DNA from: Liolophura sinensis
Taxonomy: Eukaryota > Mollusca > Polyplacophora > Chitonida > Chitonidae
Reading direction: 5' to 3'
DNA length: 64,000 nt
Assembly: GCF_032854445.1 (NCBI RefSeq)
Contig: NC_088304.1
Location: 16,691,704 to 16,755,703 of the forward strand
Each line of letters begins with the position of its first letter. The stretch's first letter is position 1. A program made the position numbers and the translations under genes. The notes below the pieces were generated by a model, which was not told the origin of the DNA, did not search any database, and was given only the letters and a program-made list of their open reading frames with translations. Shown one piece after another: positions 37,919 through 49,469 of this stretch.

Positions 37919-38674
37919 ACGTAGAAGTGTGTGCATACTTCATATGTGTTTTATGAGCATACACACACTGATAATTGTGACGTCATGGATTTAACATTAA
38001 TATCCCCACAGGCTGCAAGTGTTCCAATTTTTCCTGAAGACAAAATGTTTTGAAAGTCACATGTGAATACATACACTTTATCATGTTAAAAATCATACTG
38101 AGAGACGCCTTTGTACAGGCCTTCCTTACAAAGTTTGTTGCTGGGTAAAGCCCAAAGCATAGAATTGTTGGTAGGGAATTTTCTTTTTTATTTTTCTACA
38201 TTTAGCTAATGAAAAAGATAATTAAAATTTTAATAAAATTAACAGACAGAAGAATTTTAAAGAAAAAGGCTTCTATTAAAATCCAAGTAAAATTTTGTAA
38301 TGATGGCCTCACCAACGTCAAACATACATGGCCACGCTTACTGATTGGATGCTGCTCTTTCTACTTGACCTACTTTTACCTGTATGTGTACATATAAGCT
38401 GTATTTATCACTATAAATAATGCCAGACAATATGTAAATGTGTACACATATATGTACACTGACGCCACAGAAAATAACAAACAGACATACATATACATGT
38501 ATATGTACATCACCACACAAGCGTACAATGTACATTAACCTCGGTTTCCCATGATACAAATGTGCAGGGAATTTGATTAATCTGATGCACACTTTACATA
38601 ACAACTTATCAATGATCTTGTTCTGAAAATCACTCAGCTATCACACCTCTCAAGTATTTTGATCACCTGTTTGT

Positions 38675-38785
38675 TTTATTGATTTATTTGATTGGTGTTT
38701 TACGCCGTACTCAAGAATATTTCGCTTATACGTGGCAGAGCCCGCTGGAAACCCACGACCATCCGCAGGTTGTTGCTAGACCCTG
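38675..38785 (-). repeat. SINE-1 copy l, internally deleted
   Basis: The tail block 'GGTGTTTTACGCCGTACTCA' and 'AATATTTCGCTTATACG' jumps straight to 'GGCAGAGCCCGCTGGAAACC', missing the usual 'CCAGCATTATGGTGGGAGG' segment. Confidence 0.8.
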
Positions 38786-41161
38786 TTTGTTTGAGCTGGT
38801 GCCTCCATGTCTAGGATGTCATAAGAATCTCAAGACAGATGCTAATAAAATGCCGATGTAGCAAGACTACTACATCTTTCACAAAGATGCAAAAAAAAGA
38901 AAAAAAAAAGCCTCACCAGCCTTCTTAATCATTTTATATATACATACATGTAGTACGATTTCTGCTAATGTCTTTGTAATGTACATGTATATGCATTTCT
39001 CTTGCTGAACAGAACTGAGCATGTAGTCGCGCAGAAAAATCTGCCTTTAACATATTAACCTACTGCCTGGTGCCTTGGCTTTTTTTATCTGCGATCCTTA
39101 AGGGCCATCCTTGTTTTTTGTCGGTGTTAACATAGTCCCAGTAGAAAAAATAGGCTAGGTCAATAGGGCATGCTTTTTTATTCTGCGAATACAAGTACAT
39201 GCAATAATCCAAGCTTTCTGGAACTTCCAGAAATTATTCAACCTTCTAAATGAGACAGACATTCAAACCTGGCTATAGTTGAGGAACGCAGTAACACTTA
39301 TCCAGCAACGCAGTTGTGAGAGTCGGAAAGAGAAACAGCCAAAAATGGGTCGGATTGACCGTAAGGAACATTTACTGCCGTTCACCCGCGCATTAAATCT
39401 TCTCTATCATAAATCGATGTCAACCGCATGTTCCTACAAATTAACTAAACTGTTCGTAGGTTGGTCTAACCCAAATAATAGTCCATGGTAGTAAGACAAA
39501 CTGACAAAAATGCACATTTTCTGGGTCTACCTTACAGTGGAGGCCTCCTGGACAACTCACTAACTGTTATGCTATAGGCTGGTAAAAATTGAACATTACT
39601 TTTGGTTTGCCAAGTTTCACAACAGTTAGTAAGATGTGTGTGTGGTTGATGTTGATTTATGCTAGGAAAGTTTTAATGCGCCAATAATGGTTTTTATGAA
39701 CAATGATAAATGTTCTTTACTGTCAATCCAAAACATTTGGACCTGTTTCTCTTTCATGTTTGATGAGAAATTACATCAAACACCTTAGTTCAATTAAATT
39801 AAATGTTTAGGTCTATTTTCAATAATTTCTTATATTTATCTACATCAATATTTGATCACTGAACTGAAAAATCCAGTTAATTCATTGCGCAAGGCATTTT
39901 GCAGAACGAAGTTGGCCTTTAAACCCACTAAAAAAAGGCTGCACATGCTGTCATGTTGGGTGTACCAAAATCTTGGAACCGTGCAACAAAAAAAAAAAAA
40001 ACGGAAATCAATCCAACAAGACCAGGCCACGCAACCAGTCTTAAATTATAAGTTTAGCAATGATTTTATCAGTCATAATGTAGAATATAAAGAACAATTT
40101 GCCCAGTCAGTCAGTCGAGCAAGAAAAATCAATTCTTAAGGTTCCTGTCAAGGCACGTGGCTGCCGTCTGCGCATCTACTTTGTTAACCATGTCGTCTGC
40201 CCATGGCCTCAGATACAATCTGGATTTTCCATGCACCCCACGCGATACACTCGATTTTGAAGAGAGGAAAGTAAATACTTTATCAGATTTTCTGTATATA
40301 CATGTAACTAGTAGTCATTTCAGGATAAATAAATTTCAAAGTGAATGCGTGATTGAAGGCATCCTTTCTCGTCAATCCTCAAAAGAAATTGATGTGTGCT
40401 CCGGCCTCTTCATTCCGCAAGGTGCTTAAGCTTTGCAGTATGGATGGCTTGGATTTTTGAATACTATGATTAAACGTGGAGGCAGGTAAACGTCAGAAAT
40501 TATTCAAAACAGACCTCAATTTTAAATTTAAAGGACAAGACAGCACCTGACATACGATAACTCAGAACTACAGCATAAGACATCATTTTGAGATCGTTTA
40601 CAATAATTTAGTTACATGTAGCTGAAGGGCCATTTCACAAAGTGTCGTGGCACTGGTTTGTATCATTTATGGACAACCACAGATGTAAAATCAGTTGATT
40701 TACAAGCCATGTAATATTCAACGATGGTATCGAAAATGATGTCAGACAGCAGCATACCACAAAACTGAAGCATACGATCCATCGAATGCCTAGATCATCC
40801 TCAGTGGTTTTATTTCCATTTGTTTCAGAATTTAGCTGTACAACAATCCTATTGTAATTTTGTAAACATTTAATAGGAGTCAAAGTCACCAAAACAAGAC
40901 CTCCTGGGGTGACAACCTGAACCAGGAATACATCAGCCATGACATTTAAATAGGGTCGTTGGGAGTTCCTTGTAAATGATATAGCAGACATAGCTACTTC
41001 AATCAATGAACAAAATATTCTTCCAGTATGTCCTATATAAGACTTGGGCCTTCATCGCCGAAGACCACAACTTTTATATGTGATACGCTACTGCTTTGAC
41101 TATTAGACAGAAATACCTTTGATGTTAGAGAGCTAGAGTGAACGTGACATCACCTTGTCCT

Positions 41162-41505
41162 TAAGTGAGTGAGTGAGTGAGTGCTTGGGGTTTAATGTCA
41201 TACTTAACAATTTCTCAGTCATATGACGATGAAGGAATCCTTAGAGCGCATGCAATGTGCCCACTTGTTGTAGGACGGATTTCCACTGCTCTTTTATATG
41301 GTGCTGCTTCACTGAAACGACTTACCAAAGGCAAGTAAGTCGCCCTGCCCGAGCCACTATACTGATGGGGGTCAACCAGTCGTTGCACTATCCCCTTCAT
41401 GCTGAATGTCAGGTGAGGAAGTTACAACTTCCTCTTTTAAAGTCTTAGGTGTGACTTGACCCAGGACTGACCCTGGATCTACCCCTCCCAAATGGGACGC
41501 TCTAC
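41162..41505 (-). repeat. SINE-2 copy, 5'-truncated, with target-site duplication
   Basis: (GTGA)n then 'GCTTGGGGTTTAATGTCATA' at the tail, through 'AAAGTCTTAGGTGTGAC' to the B-box region. It breaks off within the head. A perfect 11-bp duplication CACCTTGTCCT flanks it at 41151-41161 and 41506-41516. Confidence 0.9.
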
Positions 41506-42412
41506 CACCTTGTCCTCGATAATGGAGATATACTGAAGCTATGTTGAGGCAAAGTTTCACTTAACTTTACCTGGGCTGAAAAAATCTAAAAAACTGTTTA
41601 ATGCCGGTTTAATATACTTTGAGTGTTAGTCTTTCTGTGGACATATGCATTAGTCAGGTGCTGTTTTTCACTTTAATTGAACTACAAACACATTGATAGC
41701 CAACATTTTGGAAAAAGACCAATTTATCATTTTGTAAGGTCGGTCAGGTTATAACCTATGAGCATTTTGGATGTTGTAAGGACTTTGTTGTTGCGCGTGG
41801 GAGAATGACGTTTATCTTTCTACATATATACATAATCATATAGAGCTAAAATTGTCATGGGTTTTTACGACATACTTAACCTTGTTTCCTTTCTAGCTTC
41901 AGCACTGCATAAAAAATATATTTTCAAATTATACATAACGAAAGGCTCACGTTTCATCTAAGTCGCAACACTAAAAATGGTATTTAGCGTGTGTGATTCT
42001 TACCTGTGGGTTTATGAGAACAGCTGTTAGTACGTTGTTGTTGTTAGGTGTCAGTCGGAGAACCTCATTGGCTCAGCACACCCCAGTCATTCCGTTCGTC
42101 CACTACCATAAAATCTTTTCTTTACCACATAAGATGTTCGGGAAAGGATGCAAACACCAAGTTGCGATTTCAATGCAGACAACATGGGTAAAATAACGTT
42201 CAAATACTCTAAAACTGCACATACGTCACAACCGACTGTAAAACTGGCTAGAAGTGCAAATTTCTTGTCAATCATTAGGAATGACCACGGACAAAGTTCA
42301 AGCAGCCAATAAACACAAAGAATTGCGCCAAGTCTGTCTATTATCTTCTTTGGTAGCTACAACAGCTGGTACAGACCCTGTTGGCTGGAATCGAGCCCAC
42401 AGCTGTCAGTTA

Positions 42413-42568
42413 TTATTTAGGTAATCCTTTCTCCAGCAGCACACAAAAGACAGCCGGGAACTCCATCTCCACATCCTCGCAGAGATCAGCTAGGCCTACA
42501 TTACTGAGCCCTGGGCCTGGGAGCAACAGCCTAGTATACTTCCGCGACACAATATAAACCTCATATAC
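42413..42568 (-). other. Short coding-like stretch, unassigned
   Basis: About 50 minus-strand codons ending in TAA. It includes LSNVGLADLCEDVEMEFPAV and then FCVLLEKGLPK, with codon use that looks coding (GAG, CTG, GTG rich). There is no start codon in frame and no clear acceptor with a pyrimidine tract. It could be a terminal exon, a gene relic or chance. I do not recognise the protein. Confidence 0.25.
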
Positions 42569-43193
42569 AACTCTATTTCATTTTATCGGGCGAAATTGAC
42601 CATATGAATTTATCACCAATTTCAAACTAGAAACATTTTGAAAGATCTTTTCACTTAATAACAAATGAATGTTTGTTATATGTATCTTTCTGCGGAAAAT
42701 GCGTGCAAAATACAAATCTTGCGGATGAATATATAAATGTCTATCACCAGGTTTTGGTCTCCAAGAGTAGACTCCCTTGAAAACGTGATATAAATACTCA
42801 ACGGCATGGAGCGTAAAACAGGCCAGCGGTGATAGCTGGCAAACGATCACACGTAACCGGTGACACACGGCCTTTTTACCTCTAAGGATTTTACTCAAAC
42901 TGTAATATTGCAGTATGTGCCGAAATAGCAGTAAAATACTCCTCCCTAGTACCTTGACCCAAGGAAAAAAATTAATGCTGTATTGACATGGCATTTAATA
43001 TGGATACTACAGCGAAATCGCTAAAATGGGAGCTGTACACTGATTAATAGCAGTGATTGTCAAATGAATAATAAGTAGGAAAATACGTCATCAAAAAGGC
43101 TTTCAATGTTTCTTTGGTTTAGTACCGGTAATTAATATCTGCAGTCCTACAACTAGTTTTTTGGCGACTAGAAGCAACTGGAAGCGAATGGGA

Positions 43194-43198
43194 GCATA
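43194..43198. repeat. Polinton target-site duplication, left
   Basis: GCATA directly before the AGTAGTATA terminus. The same five bases follow the right terminus at 54775-54779. Polintons usually make 6-bp duplications; only five bases match here. Confidence 0.8.
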
Positions 43199-43258
43199 AG
43201 TAGTATAGGGAATAGGAGTTCTGGCACACCCCCCATTTAGCAAATGGAGGCTCCCAGC
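43199..43258 (+). repeat. Polinton left terminal inverted repeat
   Basis: 60 bp starting AGTAGTATAGGGAATAGGAG, matching the reverse complement of 54715-54774 with one mismatch. It contains a near-perfect hairpin, CCCCATTT-AGC-AAATGGAGG. Beyond it, similarity resumes at 43263-43310 with CAGCGG, an expanded 17-base G tract (43267-43283) and a 25-bp block (43286-43310). Confidence 0.95.
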
Positions 43259-43285
43259 GCCACAGCGGGGGGGGGGGGGGGGGTT

Positions 43286-43310
43286 GGCGGCTATCGAAAT
43301 TTCTTATTAG
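43286..43310 (+). repeat. Inner terminal block, left
   Basis: GGCGGCTATCGAAATTTCTT ATTAG, a perfect inverted match to 54586-54610. Related direct copies are at 43763-43787 (the last codons of the Cys-rich gene) and 43840-43858. Confidence 0.9.
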
Positions 43311-43494
43311 AGAGACACCGCCACTAGGCATACGGTAATATTGCACAATGGCGCGTACAATAAACAACCACCAAAACAAAGCACGAGCACTACGGGAGGA
43401 GTATGAGGCGCTCTTAGGCGGCGGCCTAGGTACCCACGGTCACGTATTGCCTTGGAAGAATTGCAGGGGTTCCTCGACAGGTATAAAACGGCAG
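43311..43494 (+). pseudogene. Duplicated fragment of the polymerase N-terminus
   Basis: Diverged direct copy of the start of the polymerase gene (43860-44019). Both contain KARALREE, a PYPRSR-like block split by a frameshift here, and ELQGFLDRYKTA (ELQGILDRYKTA in the second). The reading frame is broken near 43425 and the fragment runs into the Cys-rich gene. It is part of a tandem duplication that also copied the inner terminal block. Confidence 0.8.
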
Positions 43495-43508
43495 GGAAGG
43501 AAGACAAC

Positions 43509-43787
43509 ATGCCAAAGAGTCTCAATAATTGCCGGTGGCTTCTCATCGGCTCTACAGAGCTCTGTGGTAAGAGTTGTCTGGGGGAGTACTGCGGCTTCCA
43601 CCTATACCGTCTGCGGAAGGGTCCTGGCACCCAGCCATGTATTTGCTGTGGTCAGGGCGTTAAAAACCGATTTCAGCTTTGCATGGCCTGAGGATATAAT
43701 AATGTCCAGACGCGTGAAAGGCAGCGGAGGCACAAGGCTTTCTTAGACGAGTTCAAACAGCTGGCGGCTATCGAAATTTCATATTAG
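43509..43787 (+). pseudogene. Small Cys-rich (zinc-binding-like) protein, interrupted by TGA
   Basis: Begins at ATG 43509 (MPKSLNNCRWLLIG...), also open upstream. It shows a putative metal-binding pattern: NCRW, LCGKSCLGEYCGFH (C-x3-C-x4-C-x2-H), then CICC and a final LC pair. A TGA at 43689-43691 cuts the frame. The same frame then continues for 31 codons rich in Arg/Lys (RERQRRHKAFLDEF) to TAG at 43785, so the stop looks like a disabling change at a Cys-type codon. Function is unknown; basic plus Cys clusters suggest nucleic-acid binding (inference). The last codons coincide with the inner terminal block. Confidence 0.6.
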
Positions 43788-43885
43788 AGAGAAACCACCA
43801 CCAGGCATGTGATGAAATTGCACAACGACGAGTACAAACGGCTATCGAAATTTCATATCGGATAGGCACCGCCACTAGGCATACA

Positions 43886-46800
43886 ATGAACCACCATAAA
43901 AAAGCGCGAGCACTACGGGAGGAGTTTGAGACGCTCCTAGGTGTGCGGCCCAAGTACCCACGGTCCCGCATTGCCTTGAAAGAACTGCAGGGGATCCTAG
44001 ACAGGTATAAAACGGCTGTGGCTGAGTTGAAGCGGCTGCAAGAGAGCAAGAACTCCCGAAGTAACGAGGAGTTGAAGCAAGGCGTCCAGAACCCCCTCAG
44101 TAACGAGGTTTTGAAGCAAGACGTCAAGAACCTCCTCAGTAACGAGGAGTTGGATGAATTGCTAGGTGAAAAGAAACTAGAATTTATTAACACCGGCAGG
44201 GTTATAAGGAATCTCCTCCGGGTCTGGCAGATGAACGTGCCCGAAGGTGTTTGGACGGACCCAGTAGCCTTCTTAGAAGAAATTCGAGCCATTATTCGCC
44301 AGAAGCTAGAAGAAGAGATCCTGGCACTCAACGGGGTTAATTTCCAACTAGGCCTCAGGGTTCAGTTGCGAAAGGGCAACGCCGATGGCAGTGAAGAGTA
44401 TACCAGCCCAGTACTCCACAACAAACAGGAGGCCCTCTTAGAGGCCGGTGACATTGATGGGGCGCTAGATAAGGCCTTCCCCACCATCCAGGAGGTGCTA
44501 GAAAAATGGACACAGCGAGGGTCAGGGTGGGTTGTCAATAGCGTGCAAACACTCTGGCTTGACATTGCAAGGTATCAGCCACTGAGAGGCGGGTCCTACA
44601 TCCCCCTACCTGCAGCTGTGAGTGATAAGAAAGCAGTCATCAATGTGAAGAACAAAGACGATGACTGCCTTCGATGGGCACTCCGGTCTGCCTTATTTCC
44701 AGCCGCCAGAAACCCTCAGAGACCAACAAAGTATCCCACCAATGATGGTCTTGACTTTAGTGGGATCGACGCCCCCACGCCCATCTCTCAGATCCCTAAA
44801 GTGAAGGAAAAGAACGACCTCGCCATCAACGTGTTCGGGTGGGACAAGGGTGTGATCTGCCGTCTCAGCAAGCAGCCCGGCGACACGCCCCGAATCAATC
44901 TGCTGCTGATTGGGAAGGCAGGCAAATTCCATTATACGTGGATAAAAGATCTCGATCGTCTCCTGTTCCAATAAAGTAAGGCACACCATTGCAAACACTT
45001 CTGCGAGCGTTGTCTACACGGTTACACAAGGGAGGACCAGCTCGAGGCGCATAAACCGGGATGCCGAGGGATTGGCCAGACGGCGGTGAGGGTGGAAATG
45101 CCCCAGGAGGGGGAAAACAAGTTCACCTTTCAGAACCACCACAAACAGCTACCGGCTTCGTTCATCATATATGCCGACTTCGAGGCTCTGACCAAAAAGG
45201 TTGAAGGCCCGCCGCCCAGCCCCACAGAGAGCAGCACTCAAAAGACTCAGCACCACGAGCCCTGCAGTTACTGCTATGTTGTGGTGCGTTGCGAGGGCGC
45301 ACAAAACGCCCCGTGGAATACAGAGGCCCTGACGCGACGGAACACTTCCTCAGAGCTCTCCAACAGGAGGAGCGGGAAATTAAAAATGTTCTAGCCAATC
45401 CCATAGCCATGGATATGACTCCCCAGGACTGGCAGGCCCACAACAACGCCGCAACCTGCCACGTGTGTGAGAAGCCTCTAGGCGCCGATTCTGTGCGCGA
45501 TCACTGCCATATCACCGGCAAGTACAGAGGCGCGGCCCATAACGCATGCAACCTAAAGTTGCGGCTGGGTGCCAAGACAGCCATACCAGTAGTCTTCCAC
45601 AACCTACGGGGTTACGACGGGCACTTCCTGATGCAAGCCATAAGTAAGGCGGAGGGCCGCATCTCCTGCATCCCCAACAACACGGAAAAGTACATCTCCT
45701 TCTCGCTGGGGCAGCTCCGCTTCATCGACAGCGTTCAATTCTTACCGACTTCCCTTGACAATCTGGTAGAGGCCAACAAACCTGAGGCTTTCCACATCAC
45801 AACCCGGTATGAGCCCGCCGAAGAAAAACGTAAGTTACTCATGCGCAAGGGTGTCTACCCCTATGAGTATATGGACTCCTGGGAGCGCTTCGACGAGTCC
45901 AGCCTCCAACCCAAAGAGGCTTTCTACAGTAAGCTCAAAGTCGGAGGCATTAGCGATGAGGACTACATCCACGCTCAACAGGTATGGAAGGTATTTGACT
46001 GCACCAATCTGGGAGACTACACAGACCTTTACTGCCGCACAGACGTGCTACTGTTGGCCGATGTGTTTGAGGCCTTCCGGAAGACTTGTTTACGGCAGAA
46101 TGGCTTGGACCCTGCTCACTACTTTACGAGCCCAGGTCTCTCGTGGGATGCGCTGTTGAAGAAGACCGGGGTAGAGCTGGAGCTGTTGACCGACTACGAC
46201 CAACATCTCTTCATTGAGAAGGGGTTGCGAGGAGGTATCTCCATGGTAAGTAAGCGATACGCCAAAGCCAATAATCCGCAGGTGGAGGGATACAACCCAG
46301 AAAGTCCAAACAGCTACATCCAATACCTAGACGCCAATAATCTATATGGCTGGGTTATGAGTCAGTCCCTTCCAACGGGCGGCTTCCAGTGGGTAGATGA
46401 CGCGCGGCGTCTCGGCGAAACAATTGCCACCCACCCCCACGACAGTCCTTCCGGTTACATCCTCGAGGTCGACCTAGAGTATCCGTCCGGCCTACATAAC
46501 GCACATAACTGCTACCCATTAGCCCCGAAGCGTCTGGTGGTCCAGAAGGACTGGATGTCAGACTATCAGCACGGCCTTCTCGGCTGGTCTACCGAGGTCG
46601 AAAAGCTGGTCCCCAACCTCCGCAACAAGGAACGGTACGTCCTGCACTACCGGAACCTACAGCTGTATCTATCTCTGGGAATGCGCCTGACCAAGGTTCA
46701 CCGGGCCCTGAAATTCGCCCAGAGCCCTTGGGTGGAACCCTGTATCAGGATGAACATCGAGCTGCGAGTAAATTCGAGAAGGACCTGTACAAGCTAATGA

Positions 46801-47573
46801 ACAATTCGGTCTTCGGAAAAACCATGGATAACCTTCGGAAGCGTGTGGACGTCAAGCTCGTACGCTCTGGAGAAGACGACAAGCTCCGACGCTTGATAGC
46901 CAGCCCGAGCTTTGCACGGGCAAACATATTTGATGATGACCTCGCAGTGATTCAGATGCACAAGACCCGTCTAGTCCTAAACCGACCTATCTACGTGGAC
47001 ATGACCATTCTAGATCTCTTCAAGCACCTGATGTACGACTTCTACTACAACCACATGAAGGCCCAGTACGGAGAGCGCTGTCAGCTCCTCTACACTGACA
47101 CGGATAGTCTGCTACTCGAGATTCAGATTGAGGATGTTTATAAGGATATGGCTGAGAATGCAAACCTGTACGACACCACAGATTACCCCCAAGACCACCC
47201 CCTGCACAGCGTACCAAATATGAAGGTCTTGGGGAAAATGAAGGACGAGTGCGCGGGGCGGCAGATCGCCGAATACATTGGTCTGCACCCCAAGATGTAC
47301 TCCATTCTGGAGGCAGGTGGAGTCAACATTAAGAAGGCCAAGGGCGTGAAAAAGTGAGTTGTGGAAAAGCGCATTCACCATAAGCAGTACAAAGAGGCCC
47401 TCTTCGAGAAGAATATCTTCCGACAAGGTATGGACGTGCTGCGATCAGAGCGCCACCACATCTATGGGCAGCACCTGAATAAGGTCTCACTGTCCCCTTT
47501 CGATAGTAAGCGCTGGATCGCCAAAGATGGTGTCCACACCTTGGCTTATAGCCATAGAGATGCGCCTCCTTGA
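43886..47573 (+). pseudogene. Protein-primed DNA polymerase B (pPolB), broken
   Basis: Replicates the element from its protein-capped ends. Order: N-terminal region of about 360 codons with a conserved DDDCLRWALRSALFP motif (Cys at codon 261) and HYTWIKDLDRLL (His at codon 349); a zinc-finger-like CERCLHGYT...H...C; Exo I YADFE (about 45170); an HNH/endonuclease VII-like block, CHVC...RDHCHITGKYRG...CN (45457-45565); Exo II FHNLRGYD; Exo III YTDLYCRTD; polymerase motif A LDANNLYG; motif B KLMNNSVFGKT; motif C YTDTDS (about 47095). Breaks: in-frame TAA at 44972 and TGA at 47355, and single-base frameshifts near 45300 and 46770. All catalytic motifs remain legible. The ATG at 43886 is chosen because upstream codons belong to the duplicated terminal block. 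Confidence 0.95.
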
Positions 47574-47620
47574 CGGCACCCGCAGGATGTGCTGGAATGG
47601 ACATCCTCTTCGAGGAACTA

Positions 47621-48646
47621 CTAGCGCCGTAGAACCCCATCCAAGGGAAGCTGAGTATCAGGAGGCACTATAAGCAACTCCTCACGAACGAATCCCCGTC
47701 GCGGGCCATCCGACGTATCGTCTAGATTGTACAGCACGGATTCATTAGGATTTGTGACAGAGCGCCCAAGCCGATATATCTCTAGAGACCACACAAGATT
47801 AGTCGCGCGACGGCGGCCGCCCTCCAGCTCTCCAGGTTGATAGAGATAACGAACGCCAACACCCTCGGGGATCATCCGCTCATTAAGTCCAACGGGACGA
47901 CCTGGAACCGTCAAGGAAGGCTTGTGGGGCACCCCTTTTGCCTTGATGGCGTCTTTCGGCTCTTTACCGATCAGTCTCGTTGTCTCGCTATTCAGAGCGG
48001 CCACAACAGAGGGCAGCCGAGCCACCCATTCAGTAGACCGGTGTTCGGGAGGGAGGCGCATCTCCTGGGCGTACTGGGTCCAAAGAGCCGCTCAGCCAGA
48101 GTACGGTTGAAACGCTCCACTATGCCTTGATCTCGGTGGATATCCACGCGGCCTCGGCGGACTGTGACATCGTGTTTGGCCAGCAGTTGGCTCACCGCAC
48201 CCATAAACTCGCGCCCAGGGTCAACTTGGAGAAGCTTCGGCCATCTCAGGGGTCCCCTCTTGTAAATGCCAGAGAGAGCATCAGCGAATTCTTTGGAATC
48301 TTTAGTAGCCAGAGGTTCTGCCCTCCTTGTAGCGAGAAGCGACATTAACAACCGTCAGCGCGTACTTATACAGCTTCCGGCCTAGCCGATCATGTGGTAG
48401 AAATAGAAGATCGGCTTGGTGGATGTCATTCGGCGTGGAAACATCGAACATAGGCCTCGGTATTTTTCGGGGACGAGAGAGGTATATCTGCCAGATAGCC
48501 TGCTTTTTCAGCCAGGCCCGGACCACATCTTCGGAGACTTTAGCCGCACTGGCAAGTTTCTGGATGGCCGCAAGACCCTTCTAGTACCCACGAGGGCTGT
48601 AGTAGATATTTGCCAGGCGAGCGGACACTTTACTAGGCCCTGTCAT
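47621..48646 (-). pseudogene. Polinton DDE integrase (retroviral type), broken
   Basis: Inserts the element into host DNA by strand transfer. Read from ATG 48646: a helical N-terminus (SAAKVSEDVVRAWLKKQ), then the catalytic core with the first Asp in HQADLLFLPHD, the second in LLQVDPGREF and the Glu in DQGIVERFNRTL, 34 residues between second Asp and Glu. An SH3-like C-terminal part follows (GVGVRYLYQPGE... RRATNLVWSLEIYRLGR... FVREELL). Breaks: TAG at 48581-48583 and frameshifts near 48330 and 48075. It converges on the polymerase gene with under 50 bp between. All three acidic residues are kept. Confidence 0.93.
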
Positions 48647-48808
48647 TAAGGACTTCTAGCAGCCCTCTAACAGATTTGCGACGAAAAAGATGTTAATCGT
48701 CGTGCGTATTTGTGTGCGCAGAAAACTACTAAGATCGTGCCCGGTGCGAGGACCTCAATGGCGGCACAGTCAGTTCGGATTACTTGGTGAGTTTTGCGAT
48801 TCTGTAAC

Positions 48809-49227
48809 TCACACCCCCAACCACACACATTCCAGGATGACGAGGGTTATCTCGCGGTGTTTTTGATTTTCACTAGGCACATAGAAATCGGAGAGCTGTG
48901 GCTCTGTGCCCAGCAGCGCGTCGCGTGCATCGCGTGTAAGAGTTTTGCCCGAGACCCTAGAATACTCGCGGATTGCAGCGTAGATATCCCGGAACGTATG
49001 GGTAGCGTGTCGCTGGCGGCAGAGTTCATCGTTGATCCAGTCCAAGCGTTCATTGCGCTTTCGGGCACATTTTCCTGGGCGGCTTGGACCTGCTCTACAG
49101 CACGGTCATGGCGCCTCCGCTCTTCGTTAAGACCGGAACTCCTCAGCATCGAAAACATATAGCCGCTCCCGCTGAAGGCCAAAGCGTTCACGAGGGCGCC
49201 GCCCAACATCATTGCGATGGAGGCCAT
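48809..49227 (-). pseudogene. Small Polinton protein A with hydrophobic N-terminus, frameshifted
   Basis: Starts MASIAMMLGGALVNALAFSG, a hydrophobic stretch like a signal anchor, then a charged helix (NEERRRHDRAVEQVQAAQEN). A frameshift near 49060 moves the frame to DWINDELCRQRH...FRDIYAAIREY...LSDFYVPSENQKHRE and a hydrophobic end (ITLVILECVWLGV). Helical and membrane-associated character suggests a structural or packaging role, but I do not recognise a family. Its start lies two bases after the stop of protein B, so the genes are probably co-transcribed. Confidence 0.7.
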
Positions 49228-49229
49228 TA

Positions 49230-49469
49230 CTACTTGATTATATTGGGAGGAAGGAGCCCTTGTTTAATTAGCAGGTCCTTCGAAAACATGGCCAGGCCTA
49301 CATCTGCAATGACCATGCCGACGTCACGGGGTGTTAAGTCCAGCTTAGGGAGGGCTCCTTTCAGGAACATCTGGCCAAGAAGAGCGTACCCAGTAGCCAG
49401 CAGAGAGACCACAGCGGCGTGGTAGACCGCGTTGACTAGCACTTTTCTGTCACTGGGTGGAGTAGACAT
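49230..49469 (-). CDS. Small Polinton protein B, 79 aa, two hydrophobic segments
   Basis: Open from ATG 49469. Hydrophobic segments are at residues 10-36 (VLVNAVYHAAVVSLLATGYA...) and 48-66 (VGMVIADVGLAMFSKDLL), with a short polar N-terminus. It looks like a small integral membrane protein. The start overlaps the end of protein C by about 20 nt and the stop is two bases from the start of protein A. No family recognised. Confidence 0.7.
   Translation of the reverse strand: MSTPPSDRKVLVNAVYHAAVVSLLATGYALLGQMFLKGALPKLDLTPRDVGMVIADVGLAMFSKDLLIKQGLLPPNIIK

Larger units (their letters stand above)
23737..43193. other. Spacer between SPPL3 and the Polinton
   Basis: About 19.5 kb with no recognised gene. 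It holds the promoter side of SPPL3, minisatellites at 24.1-24.95, 30.3 and 37.4 kb, SINE copies, a tRNA-like tandem pair at 32 kb, an inverted repeat at 34.5 kb and a short coding-like stretch at 42.4-42.6 kb. ORFs here are short, unlike any family I know, and often run through repeats. Confidence 0.7.

Noticed and set aside
40157-40429. 90-codon plus ORF, with a possible first exon from ATG 40190
   Set aside because: The longer form begins at GTG; a possible donor AAA/GTAAAT is weak and no partner exon was found.
42578-42994. 138-codon minus ORF
   Set aside because: No family resemblance and mixed composition; probably chance.
43768-44331. 187-codon minus-strand ORF in the Polinton
   Set aside because: It is the antisense of the polymerase N-terminus, whose plus-strand frame has clear family motifs.
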